Shown piece by piece: positions 1-6,218 of a stretch of DNA of 7,465 bases. The stretch covers positions 1 to 7,465 of the forward strand of contig JASLJC010000036.1 in NCBI GenBank assembly GCA_030152585.1, in the 5' to 3' direction. Every line of letters begins with the position of its first letter. Within the stretch, counting starts at the first letter, position 1. A program made the translations under genes and the position numbers. The notes beneath the pieces are model-generated. The model did no database searches. It was not told the DNA's origin and saw only the letters and a program-made list of their open reading frames with translations. The DNA comes from Savagea sp. Lineage in GTDB: Bacteria > Bacillota > Bacilli > Bacillales_A > Planococcaceae.

Positions 1-8
1 GTTTCCGT

Positions 9-14
9 TATACT
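9..14 (+). promoter_or_regulatory. Possible -10 box upstream of the photolyase gene
   Basis: TATACT lies 20 bases before the photolyase start codon and matches the sigma-A -10 consensus at five of six positions. Any -35 box would fall outside the window, and the implied leader would be very short, starting near the ribosome binding site. This is a weak call. Confidence 0.25.
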
Positions 15-34
15 AAAGAAAAGGAGTTGTTACA

Positions 35-1198
35 ATGATTACTTGGATTTCTACTTATCGAGCTATGCGTACAGATGACAATCCGCTCGTTAAAGAAGCA
101 CTCAAAAAAGGACCGATTGGATTCATTCATCAAATTCCATCCGAATGGTCTATGCAAGATGTTTATGAAGCAAAAATTGCCCTACAATGGCAACATTTTT
201 TAACACCTTATCGTATTCCTGTCATTTTCAAATATGAAACGGAATCGTTTGCGCCGATCCATTATCGAAATGAACATCATTTAATGCTCGTTCCATACGA
301 CCAAATTCGAACATCGACGCAATCGCGTTATCAAAAGTTTACACCTTTTTATAAAAAAGCGCGGACACATCCTTTCTTTTTACCAGTAGAACCGATCGAT
401 TGGCAAAAACAACCGTCCTACGATGTTCCGCCGAGTGATCCGTGGACGTTTCCGAATTGGAGTAAGAACCTTTCTTTTCCAGCTGTAACGGAGCAAGATG
501 CACGAAAGGCATTACAGCAAGTGACGCTCACACATTACGCAGAACGTCGAGATTGGATTGAACAAAGTGTCGTTACAAAACTGAGTCCTTTTATTGCGAC
601 AGGACTTCTCACATCAAGAACTATCGTTCAAGAAGGGTTGACGGAGGAAGCTTTCTTACGACAACTCCTCTGGCGCGAGTTTGCTTATATGACCGCAATA
701 GAAAAACCTGACTTAGCAACCGTGCCTCTCGATCAACGTTTTCGTACTTTCCCTTGGCGACAAGATCACGACGATTTCTTAAAATGGTGCCAAGGTCGTA
801 CCGGATATCCAATCGTCGACGCTGCCATGCGTGAATTACGTGCAACCGGTTATATACATAATCGACTTCGTATGATTACAGCTTCTTTTTTAACGAAACA
901 TTTACGAATCGATTGGACATGGGGTGCACAATATTTTATGGATACTTTGTTGGACGCTGATAAAGTCGTCAACGCTTTAAATTGGCAATGGGTCGCAGGT
1001 GTCGGCGTCGATAGTAGTCCATACTTCCGCATCTTTAACCCGATGAAACAGAGCAAAGATTACGCACCGAGTGGAAATTATATTCGAACATGGTGCCCTG
1101 AAGTACAATCGCCACACGAACCGGCAAATAATGCAATAGTCGATCATGCCGCTGCGCGTGAAGAAACTTTACGTATCTATCATGAATGGAAAAAATAA
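35..1198 (+). CDS. DNA photolyase family protein (FAD-binding, class I-like) with shortened antenna domain
   Basis: This 387-residue flavoprotein would repair cyclobutane pyrimidine dimers using blue light. The start has AAGGAG 8 bases upstream. The C-terminal FAD/catalytic domain is well preserved: the FAD phosphate-binding stretch TKLSPFIATG (181-190), LLWREF (211-216), WCQGRTGYPIVDAAMREL (251-268), HNRLRM (275-280) and NWQW (316-319) followed by SSPYFRIFNP (327-336). Aligned by eye to E. coli PhrB, the electron-transfer Trp triad is present as W241, W294 and W317 (W306, W359, W382), the flavin-contacting Asn is N313 (N378), and dimer-contacting W213, M280 and W319 match W277, M345 and W384. 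W338 is Tyr here (Y273) and E274 is Gln (Q210). The N-terminal Rossmann domain is abbreviated: FTPF begins at residue 102 rather than about 151, and the stretch resembling the antenna-cofactor site is missing. It is a single gene, convergent with the YIP1 gene. The family is certain; the exact lesion (CPD or 6-4) is not. Confidence 0.93.
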   Translation: MITWISTYRAMRTDDNPLVKEALKKGPIGFIHQIPSEWSMQDVYEAKIALQWQHFLTPYRIPVIFKYETESFAPIHYRNEHHLMLVPYDQIRTSTQSRYQKFTPFYKKARTHPFFLPVEPIDWQKQPSYDVPPSDPWTFPNWSKNLSFPAVTEQDARKALQQVTLTHYAERRDWIEQSVVTKLSPFIATGLLTSRTIVQEGLTEEAFLRQLLWREFAYMTAIEKPDLATVPLDQRFRTFPWRQDHDDFLKWCQGRTGYPIVDAAMRELRATGYIHNRLRMITASFLTKHLRIDWTWGAQYFMDTLLDADKVVNALNWQWVAGVGVDSSPYFRIFNPMKQSKDYAPSGNYIRTWCPEVQSPHEPANNAIVDHAAAREETLRIYHEWKK

Positions 1199-1240
1199 TC
1201 GCCACACGTCTTATATGTTGGTGAATTTAGTACAAACTAA

Positions 1241-1282
1241 AAACCTAGTCCCCTTTATCATCAATAAAGGAGTACTAGGTTT
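1241..1282. terminator. Bidirectional hairpin between convergent photolyase and YIP1 genes
   Basis: AAACCTAGTCCCCTTTAT (1241-1258) pairs with 1264-1282 around a five-base loop CATCA, with one bulge or mismatch where the arms differ (18 against 19 bases). On the minus strand the stem is followed by five T (1239-1243 complement), then AG and three more T, a fair intrinsic terminator for the YIP1 transcript. On the plus strand the following sequence is T-rich (TTTCATTATATTTT) but interrupted, so termination of the photolyase transcript may be weaker. The rest of the gap between the two genes (1199-1240 and 1283-1344) shows nothing else I can support. Confidence 0.75.
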
Positions 1283-1344
1283 CATTATATTTTATGACTA
1301 CGTATTTGTTCTACTACTTTACATCGTTACTCATCAGGTAAACT

Positions 1345-1980
1345 TTAATTAAACATCATAAATAGTCCGAGAAAACCGAATAACACGATGACGACAATTA
1401 AAACAATGAGAATGACGATAATAATTAAAAAGAGTAAAAGTGCAAAAAACGAACGCCATCCGGTTATTTGATGAGCTTCTGCTAATGTGAAAACAGTTGT
1501 CACAATCGACCAAATTGAACCAATTAAAAAGAAAACATTTGCAAAGTTACGCCAGTTTTGTTCAGTAATTGTTAACGTTTCATACAAAGCGAACGTGTTT
1601 TCACGTAGTATTAAAAATGTCGGTACGATTAAAAGAACACCGATAATCGTATACGGCAACTGGCCGTAAGCATAAGCAAAGCGTGTCCCTTTATAAGTCC
1701 CTACACCGCCTAATAATTTAGCAATTCCGTAAAGCAATCCACTCAATACATACCAACCGATAATACCGACGACTATCCCGCCGAGTGTGAAACCAATTCC
1801 TTGCCAAAATGTAAGATGAAGCGCATCTTCATCAATCGTACTTGCAAATGCATTTTGACTAAAGCTCAATATTAAACTGCTAAGTGCAATGACGAGAAAT
1901 GCTTTCTTTTCATTACCTTCGTCTAATAATGTGCGCATCGTATAACGTGGTTTTGTCCATATGTTTTTTAAAATGTTCAT
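1345..1980 (-). CDS. YIP1 family integral membrane protein
   Basis: This 211-residue protein has five predicted membrane segments: about residues 27-46, 58-90 (long, possibly kinked), 107-125, 147-170 and 178-210. The cytosolic start NIWTKPRYTMRTLLDEG, the Gly-rich second segment ending in YGIAKLLGG, the motif AYAYGQLPY before the third segment, and AEAHQITGWRSF before the last are typical of bacterial YIP1-domain proteins (PF04893). Their molecular role is poorly defined. The last segment is an extreme run of Ile, Leu and Val. I chose the ATG at 1980 because GGGAGG (1988-1993) sits 7 bases upstream. The reading frame continues upstream to 2025, but that would overlap the preceding gene and lacks a matching ribosome site. 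It follows the YcdB-like gene by 28 bases and probably shares its transcript. Function unknown. Confidence 0.85.
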   Translation of the reverse strand: MNILKNIWTKPRYTMRTLLDEGNEKKAFLVIALSSLILSFSQNAFASTIDEDALHLTFWQGIGFTLGGIVVGIIGWYVLSGLLYGIAKLLGGVGTYKGTRFAYAYGQLPYTIIGVLLIVPTFLILRENTFALYETLTITEQNWRNFANVFFLIGSIWSIVTTVFTLAEAHQITGWRSFFALLLFLIIIVILIVLIVVIVLFGFLGLFMMFN

Positions 1981-1987
1981 CCATAAA

Positions 1988-1993
1988 CCTCCC
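1988..1993 (-). promoter_or_regulatory. Ribosome binding site deciding the YIP1 gene start
   Basis: GGGAGG on the minus strand with a 7-base spacer to ATG at 1980. It selects this start over the upstream ATG at 2025 and shows that the gene is translated independently of the one before it. Confidence 0.75.
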
Positions 1994-2008
1994 AAAAATG
2001 TACTTACT

Positions 2009-4111
2009 TTAAATATATTCGGCACCTTTTCCTTCTTCTATTATGAAATCCGTATTAATAACATACGGAATACATGTCGTCGCGTGAACGTAATGGATTG
2101 CACCTGATCCGAATGGGAATTGTTCGACGACTCCACGAACATAGACGTCTACAAATTGATGGCCGATTTGAATCGTTTCTTCAAATGATGGGGCAAGTGC
2201 AAAGTCAATATGTTGTGCGACGATTTCATACGCATCTTCTTCTGTGTAAATCGGGTCTACGTGATGAGGGAACTGATCCGGTGATACGTATAAACACGGA
2301 TCAAAAGAAGCTCGGACGAGACGCTCTGTCGCTTTATCGAACACGAACGACGTCGGGGTGATTAAAGAATGACTAACTGGAATGCCTTCATATAATCGCT
2401 CAACAAAAAATGTCACTTCTTCTTCCTCTTCCCACTGCTGCACGAGACGATATGACGAAATGTTCCATTTTTCTTTTAGGAACGTCTGAATCTGTCGCTC
2501 AAAAGATGGATATGCCATCGTTTTCTCGTCCTCTACTCGCTCCTCTTCTCCACAGATCGTACCGTCTACTTCAACGTAAAAAGGAGATTGAATGACGTCA
2601 TATACGAGTTGATACGAAGGCTTAGTCACACCATATTCTTCGTCGATATATGCAATACGTAAAGGGAATGTTAACCGCTTGAGGTAATCTTCTTTTATTT
2701 GTTCTAATGAACGATCTAATGCCAGTGAACGAATTACATACGGTCGGTCCGTAATCGAAATCGATAACAATTGGCCGCCTTTTGTTAAAATTGCGGTCGC
2801 ACCTGTTTGAATGAGTTCTTTCCCTGTTTCGTCATCGACGAGAAATGCGGTGACCCAATACGTATCATCTAATTCCATTCCACTAAATCGATGTGTATCC
2901 ATAGAAAAGCCTAACATTTTTAATGCTACTTTTCCGTACTCAAACAGTAAAACGTCGGTCATCCCTTCATCAACTCGTTCATTAAACGTAAAAGTATAAG
3001 AAGCTGTTCGTTCTTCCGGATCAAACTCGTATTGTCCGACTTGTTGACCGTCGACTGTAAAAATACCTTGACGCTTATCAAATGTTAATGAAACGTGTTC
3101 ACGCGCACCGACAAAAGAAGTGAAACGATCGTAATCAACACGTCTTTCCTCAATTATCTCGTGATCTCGTACCGGTTGTAGAGTATTCGCATCTAATGCT
3201 TCAGGATATACGATATGTGCATACGGAATAATTTCGTCTTCTTTCATATCCCACTGTACACCTAAACGAATATGATGGCGTAATGCATCCTCTATTTGTT
3301 TTTTACTTTTTTCGGCAACTTCTTCTACCTCTTCATATAAAGGAGCAGGCATACGAAATGCCGTAGCGACGTTTGTTTTTCGGTCTATCGTGACGCTTGC
3401 TTCTTCATACGTATATCCGTTTTCACTGATACGACGAGCGAAATAATATGTATCTTCTTCGTAAACGTCATCAATATGAACAAGTAACCAATTTCCTTGT
3501 TGAATCGACTGTACTGTACGATGCGCTTCTTTTGCCGCTTCACTTTCTATCGGAAGTATGTTCCTTTCGATTTGATCATCCGCTTCAGCTACAGCCCCTT
3601 CAATATCGTAATAAGGTGTACCTTCTTTATAAAAAAGCTGAATTGGACCGAGCTGTTTCAACCAGCGCTCGATTTCTTGTTGTGCGTCAATAGACTCGAC
3701 CAATGGTGGATACGCAATACGTTCATCTGGTCCTTGTATCGATTCGATCATACCGTCTTGCGAAAAATAAATCATCAGTGGATTCAAATTGACAACTTCT
3801 CCGTAAGCTATATTCGAATATTGAACACTATATGTTCCGCTTAATCTATCTTTCCTTACTTGTCGATAACGGTACTGAGGCAATATACGACTTAAAATAA
3901 GCCAATCAAATTCATTTAACTTGTTTAATAAGTCTTTTTCTTCGATTGCATCGCCGACGACTCGCTCAGCGCCGACATAATAAAAATGATTTCCTACATA
4001 CAATGTGCCAACTTCAACATCACGGTCGTCGTAAAATAAAATACGTTCTTTTTCTTGACGATGCTTCACACAATTGTTCGCTAAAAATGGATACCAGTCT
4101 TTTATATTCAT
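2009..4111 (-). CDS. YcdB/YcdC-like repeat protein, function unknown
   Basis: This is a 700-residue acidic protein with no signal peptide, membrane segment or obvious catalytic motif, so probably cytosolic or peripheral. It shows about four divergent modules. Each has a beta-hairpin-like unit of aromatic and charged strands ending in a turn and a Pro, near residues 93-128, 222-256, 416-457 and 565-605. Each is followed by a short helix (for example QQEIERWLKQL, KKQIEDALRHHI, LEQIKEDYLKRL, EEDAYEIVAQHI) and then a strand pair such as FPLRIAYID with YQLVYDV (482-505). This layout recalls the YcdB/YcdC repeated domain and PepSY-like modules of Bacillales; the match is by pattern only. AGAGG lies 7 bases before the ATG. 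The gene is divergent from the YtrA-type regulator and followed by the YIP1 gene, so the product may act at the membrane with that protein (inference). Four Cys are scattered (14, 520, 606, 680), with no cluster. Confidence 0.6.
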   Translation of the reverse strand: MNIKDWYPFLANNCVKHRQEKERILFYDDRDVEVGTLYVGNHFYYVGAERVVGDAIEEKDLLNKLNEFDWLILSRILPQYRYRQVRKDRLSGTYSVQYSNIAYGEVVNLNPLMIYFSQDGMIESIQGPDERIAYPPLVESIDAQQEIERWLKQLGPIQLFYKEGTPYYDIEGAVAEADDQIERNILPIESEAAKEAHRTVQSIQQGNWLLVHIDDVYEEDTYYFARRISENGYTYEEASVTIDRKTNVATAFRMPAPLYEEVEEVAEKSKKQIEDALRHHIRLGVQWDMKEDEIIPYAHIVYPEALDANTLQPVRDHEIIEERRVDYDRFTSFVGAREHVSLTFDKRQGIFTVDGQQVGQYEFDPEERTASYTFTFNERVDEGMTDVLLFEYGKVALKMLGFSMDTHRFSGMELDDTYWVTAFLVDDETGKELIQTGATAILTKGGQLLSISITDRPYVIRSLALDRSLEQIKEDYLKRLTFPLRIAYIDEEYGVTKPSYQLVYDVIQSPFYVEVDGTICGEEERVEDEKTMAYPSFERQIQTFLKEKWNISSYRLVQQWEEEEEVTFFVERLYEGIPVSHSLITPTSFVFDKATERLVRASFDPCLYVSPDQFPHHVDPIYTEEDAYEIVAQHIDFALAPSFEETIQIGHQFVDVYVRGVVEQFPFGSGAIHYVHATTCIPYVINTDFIIEEGKGAEYI

Positions 4112-4135
4112 TTTTTAACCTCTTTCCTTTTTTAC

Positions 4136-4141
4136 ACTATA
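4136..4141 (-). promoter_or_regulatory. Possible -10 box for the YcdB-like/YIP1 unit
   Basis: TATAGT on the minus strand, 24 bases before the start codon, matches the sigma-A -10 at five of six positions. No convincing -35 box lies at 16-18 bases (TGGTTT at 17), so the promoter would be weak, activated or read by another sigma factor. Confidence 0.35.
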
Positions 4142-4143
4142 AC

Positions 4144-4163
4144 GGTTTCTTCTTTACGAAACC
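4144..4163. repeat. Inverted repeat GGTTTC-N8-GAAACC in the divergent promoter region
   Basis: GGTTTC (4144-4149) and GAAACC (4158-4163) form perfect 6-bp arms separated by 8 bases, a centre-to-centre spacing of 14. It lies immediately upstream of the TATAGT box, where a regulator of the minus-strand unit could bind. A further GTTTC follows at 4175-4179. Short arms in AT-rich DNA can arise by chance. Confidence 0.3.
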
Positions 4164-4180
4164 ATATTCGAAAAGTTTCA

Positions 4181-4198
4181 TTTTTAAAAAAATAATAG
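4181..4198 (+). promoter_or_regulatory. A/T tract upstream of the regulator promoter (possible UP element)
   Basis: An almost pure A/T stretch (one G) directly abuts the -35 box at 4199. Its position fits an UP element contacted by the RNA polymerase alpha subunits. Support is composition and position only. Confidence 0.35.
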
Positions 4199-4227
4199 TT
4201 GCCAACTGTGTATATCGTATATATACT
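4199..4227 (+). promoter_or_regulatory. Sigma-A-type promoter of the ytrA-like/ABC operon
   Basis: The -35 box TTGCCA (4199-4204, five of six) and -10 box TATACT (4222-4227, five of six) are separated by exactly 17 bases, placing the transcript start near 4234. The leader would be about 19 bases, just enough for the AGGAAGGG ribosome site at 4236-4243. The spacer and the start region each hold a copy of the direct repeat described separately, so this promoter is very likely repressible. Confidence 0.75.
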
Positions 4228-4237
4228 GTGTATACAG
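4205..4237 (+). promoter_or_regulatory. Probable operator: two ACTGTGTATA direct repeats 20 bp apart
   Basis: ACTGTGTATA occurs at 4205-4214 and again at 4225-4234, a 20-bp period close to two helical turns. The first copy fills the -35/-10 spacer and the second overlaps the -10 end and the transcript start. The second also lies in a near-palindrome, CTGTGTATACAG (4226-4237, 10 of 12 symmetric). An inverted pair GTATAT/ATATAC (4210-4215, 4221-4226) links them. YtrA-family repressors commonly bind sites in their own promoters, so this is the best candidate for autoregulation; binding itself is inferred. Confidence 0.6.
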
Positions 4238-4252
4238 GAAGGGCGTGAATAT

Positions 4253-4639
4253 ATGTTTTTTGCTATTTCAAAAGAAAGTAAAGAGCCGCTCTATGCTCAA
4301 ATTGTAAAAGAAATGAAAATGCAAATCGCACAAGGCGTGTTATCGAATGATGATGCATTACCTTCGATTCGAAATTTAGCACGTACACTCGATGTCAGTG
4401 TCATTACGACAAAGCGAGCTTACGAAGAACTCGAACGAGAAGGACTCATTTATTCGATTCCCGGAAAAGGAAGTTTTGTCACAAAAAAAAGTACACAAGC
4501 GCGTGAAGAATGGCTTCGTTTACAGTTTGAACAGCAACTCATTCAACTATTGAAAAAAGGGCAAACGCTCGGCTTAACAAAAGAAGAAATGATGACGATT
4601 GTCGATATTTATTTTGAAGAAATGGAGGAGATGACATGA
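4253..4639 (+). CDS. GntR-family transcriptional regulator, YtrA subfamily
   Basis: This 128-residue repressor has a winged-helix DNA-binding domain at about residues 11-76 and a short helical dimerisation tail (about 82-126), the size and layout of the YtrA subfamily. Visible family motifs are PLYAQIVKEMK (12-22), ALPSIRNLA (35-43), the recognition helix around TTKRAYEELEREG (52-64) and the wing IYSIPGKGSFV (66-76). The ATG at 4253 is preferred: AGGAAGGG lies 9 bases upstream, and the residues after it match the family N-terminus. A longer reading from 4199 would run through the promoter. The gene overlaps the ATPase gene by ATGA, so the two are translationally coupled. In this family such regulators repress the downstream ABC operon until an envelope-acting compound or other signal relieves it; the ligand here is unknown. 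Confidence 0.92.
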   Translation: MFFAISKESKEPLYAQIVKEMKMQIAQGVLSNDDALPSIRNLARTLDVSVITTKRAYEELEREGLIYSIPGKGSFVTKKSTQAREEWLRLQFEQQLIQLLKKGQTLGLTKEEMMTIVDIYFEEMEEMT

Positions 4640-5466
4640 TTCAATTGCAGCATGTAGACGTATCACTTGATCAATTTCAATTACACGATTTACACTTCAC
4701 GATTCCTAAAGGATGTACGATTGGATGTATTGGACGAAACGGTGCAGGGAAAACGACTCTTTTACGAACGATGCTCGGGCTTTATTTACCTACGAAGGGA
4801 GACATTTTATGGGAGGGAGCACCGCTGACGACCGCTATGAAAGAAAGGATCGGTTTCGTTTACGATGATCTTTTCATCTCAAAAGAAGCGAAAGTTAAAT
4901 CGTTGCGCAAACGAATGCGAATCGCTTACCCGACGTGGAATGATGAACAGTTTACAATGTTACTGAAACAGTTTGAAATTGACGAAAAGAAAAAAATAAA
5001 AACGTTATCGAAAGGGATGAAAATGAAAGTGCAAATCGCACTGGCACTTTCGCATTCGCCCGATATTTTACTCATGGATGAACCGACAGCTGGACTCGAC
5101 CCTGTCTTTCGTCGTCAGTTGCTCATGTTGTTAAACGATTGGATGGACGAAAAAGAGCAACGAACATTATTTTTCTCTACACATATTACGTCTGATTTAG
5201 AACAATTTGCTGATTATATTTTACTCATCGATGAAGGACGGATTCGTTTGTTTCTGTCGATGGATGAACTAGAAGAGCAGTATGCTTTAGTAAAAGGTCC
5301 TGCTCCGTTACTTTCTCAATACGAAGAACTGTTTGAAGCAGTTGAAGTTCGTCATGGACAATTTACAGCACTGTACAATCCAAAACGAGCAAATCTTCAA
5401 GCACCCCTCGTGACCGAACGTGCACATTTAGAAGATATTTTATACTTTTTAACGGAGGTGGAATGA
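4636..5466 (+). CDS. ABC transporter ATP-binding protein (YtrB/BcrA-like)
   Basis: This 276-residue cytoplasmic ATPase would power the permease encoded next. Walker A is GRNGAGKTT (33-41), Walker B is ILLMDEP (144-150), the D-loop is AGLD (152-155) and the switch His is H183 in STH. The signature is LSKGMKMK (124-131) in place of LSGGQ, and the Q-loop region reads IGFVYDDLF (72-80), with Asp where Gln is usual. From memory, both variants are common in ATPases paired with YtrA-type regulators, so they probably reflect the subfamily rather than loss of activity. About 70 residues follow the core domain and carry no motif I recognise. GGAGGAG (4624-4630) lies 5 bases upstream. The start overlaps the regulator stop (ATGA), and the end overlaps the permease start. 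The substrate is unknown; export of a peptide antibiotic or an envelope function is the family expectation. Confidence 0.93.
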   Translation: MIQLQHVDVSLDQFQLHDLHFTIPKGCTIGCIGRNGAGKTTLLRTMLGLYLPTKGDILWEGAPLTTAMKERIGFVYDDLFISKEAKVKSLRKRMRIAYPTWNDEQFTMLLKQFEIDEKKKIKTLSKGMKMKVQIALALSHSPDILLMDEPTAGLDPVFRRQLLMLLNDWMDEKEQRTLFFSTHITSDLEQFADYILLIDEGRIRLFLSMDELEEQYALVKGPAPLLSQYEELFEAVEVRHGQFTALYNPKRANLQAPLVTERAHLEDILYFLTEVE

Positions 5467-6179
5467 TGACTATCGGTTTACGTTTAGAATTAGAGTGGTG
5501 GAAGCAATTTTTACCAATTATCTTTCTTTTTTTACTGTTATCTCAATTCTTATTTGGATTTGCACCTTTTTTCGGACTGACGTTACTGTTTATCGTCGTT
5601 ATAACGACACAGTTTATGGAAGAAAACAAATCAGAACAACTCCTTTTTGATATGAGTTTACCGATTACTCGTGATGAACGAGTGACAGCTCGTTTTGTTG
5701 CTTACGGTCTTGCTATTATGAGTTTAATGGTCGTTACCTTTTTATTTACAATCGCAATGGCATATGGACTTTCTTATTTCACGGAGACTTTTTCCGTATC
5801 GATCACTGGTCCAATCTTTTTTGCTTATGTCATTTGGGGTAGTATTTTATTTTTCATCACCGGAACATTACTTTATTTTTATACACGTTTTCCGATGAAA
5901 ACAGCTCTTTGGAGTTTATTCGCTCTTTTCATCGTATTACAAATCATTTTTGCTATTATTTTATTTACAAACATTTCGACCGACAGTACTCCACTTGCTT
6001 CGAGTAGTGTTACTGTAATTCCTTCAGGCACTGTCGATATCGAGCTCGATGTGACATCATTTATTCGAAATATCGCGTTTGCGTTACTTCCTACGAGCTT
6101 ACTTTATTATGGCATTTGTTACTTCTTTGCTAAGCGAGCTTTTCGACGCCAACAAATTGGAACGAAACGGTCAGCTTAA
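5466..6179 (+). CDS. ABC-2-type transporter permease, six membrane segments
   Basis: This 237-residue membrane subunit pairs with the preceding ATPase. Predicted helices lie at about residues 13-30, 34-49, 78-102, 114-139, 145-167 and 200-221. The cytosolic loop holds LPITRDERVTARF (65-77), matching the LPvsR-type coupling motif of ABC-2 permeases. The C-terminus is basic (KRAFRRQQIGTKR), fitting the positive-inside rule with both ends in the cytosol. An outside loop of about 30 residues rich in Ser, Thr and Val separates helices 5 and 6. Two adjacent ATGs exist, at 5463 and 5466. GGAGG (5454-5458) is 7 bases from the second and only 4 from the first, so I chose 5466, which overlaps the ATPase stop as TGATG. 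It is the last gene of the operon, ending one base before the shared terminator. No substrate can be assigned. Confidence 0.88.
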   Translation: MTIGLRLELEWWKQFLPIIFLFLLLSQFLFGFAPFFGLTLLFIVVITTQFMEENKSEQLLFDMSLPITRDERVTARFVAYGLAIMSLMVVTFLFTIAMAYGLSYFTETFSVSITGPIFFAYVIWGSILFFITGTLLYFYTRFPMKTALWSLFALFIVLQIIFAIILFTNISTDSTPLASSSVTVIPSGTVDIELDVTSFIRNIAFALLPTSLLYYGICYFFAKRAFRRQQIGTKRSA

Positions 6180-6218
6180 AAATGTCCGGGCACTTTGCAA
6201 AGTGTCCGGACATTTTTT
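6180..6218. terminator. Strong bidirectional Rho-independent terminator
   Basis: AAATGTCCGGGCACTTT (6180-6196) pairs over 17 bases with 6199-6215, with a single G-U wobble, around GC (in practice a small TGCA loop). Six T (6213-6218) follow on the plus strand. Five A (6178-6182) give a T tract on the minus strand. The hairpin starts one base after the permease stop codon, and the lipoprotein stop (6217-6219) lies in its T tract, so the two convergent genes share it with essentially no spare sequence. Confidence 0.93.

Noticed and set aside
35..1198. Photolyase as a frameshifted pseudogene or Cry-DASH
   Set aside because: The frame is intact with a good ribosome site and all Trp triad residues, and the core motifs look more like class I photolyase than Cry-DASH by eye.
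1146..1352. Plus-strand open frame across the photolyase 3' end and the convergent gap
   Set aside because: It overlaps the photolyase C-terminus in another frame, runs through the terminator hairpin, has no ribosome site and resembles no protein family.
1981..2025. Longer N-terminus for the YIP1 protein starting at 2025
   Set aside because: It would overlap the preceding gene and include the GGGAGG ribosome site that serves the start at 1980.
3497..3844. 115-residue plus-strand frame inside the YcdB-like gene
   Set aside because: It lies wholly antisense to a long, well-supported gene, has no ribosome site, and its composition (Phe, Leu, Arg, Cys-rich) is typical of antisense frames.
4205..4237. 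TA-rich repeats as a CRISPR, origin or attachment site
   Set aside because: Only two 10-bp copies exist, they sit exactly on promoter elements, and there is no integrase, cas gene or replication gene nearby.
4199..4252. Longer N-terminus for the GntR regulator (extra 18 residues)
   Set aside because: This stretch is the -35/-10 promoter with operator repeats. The family domain begins right after the ATG at 4253, which has its own ribosome site.
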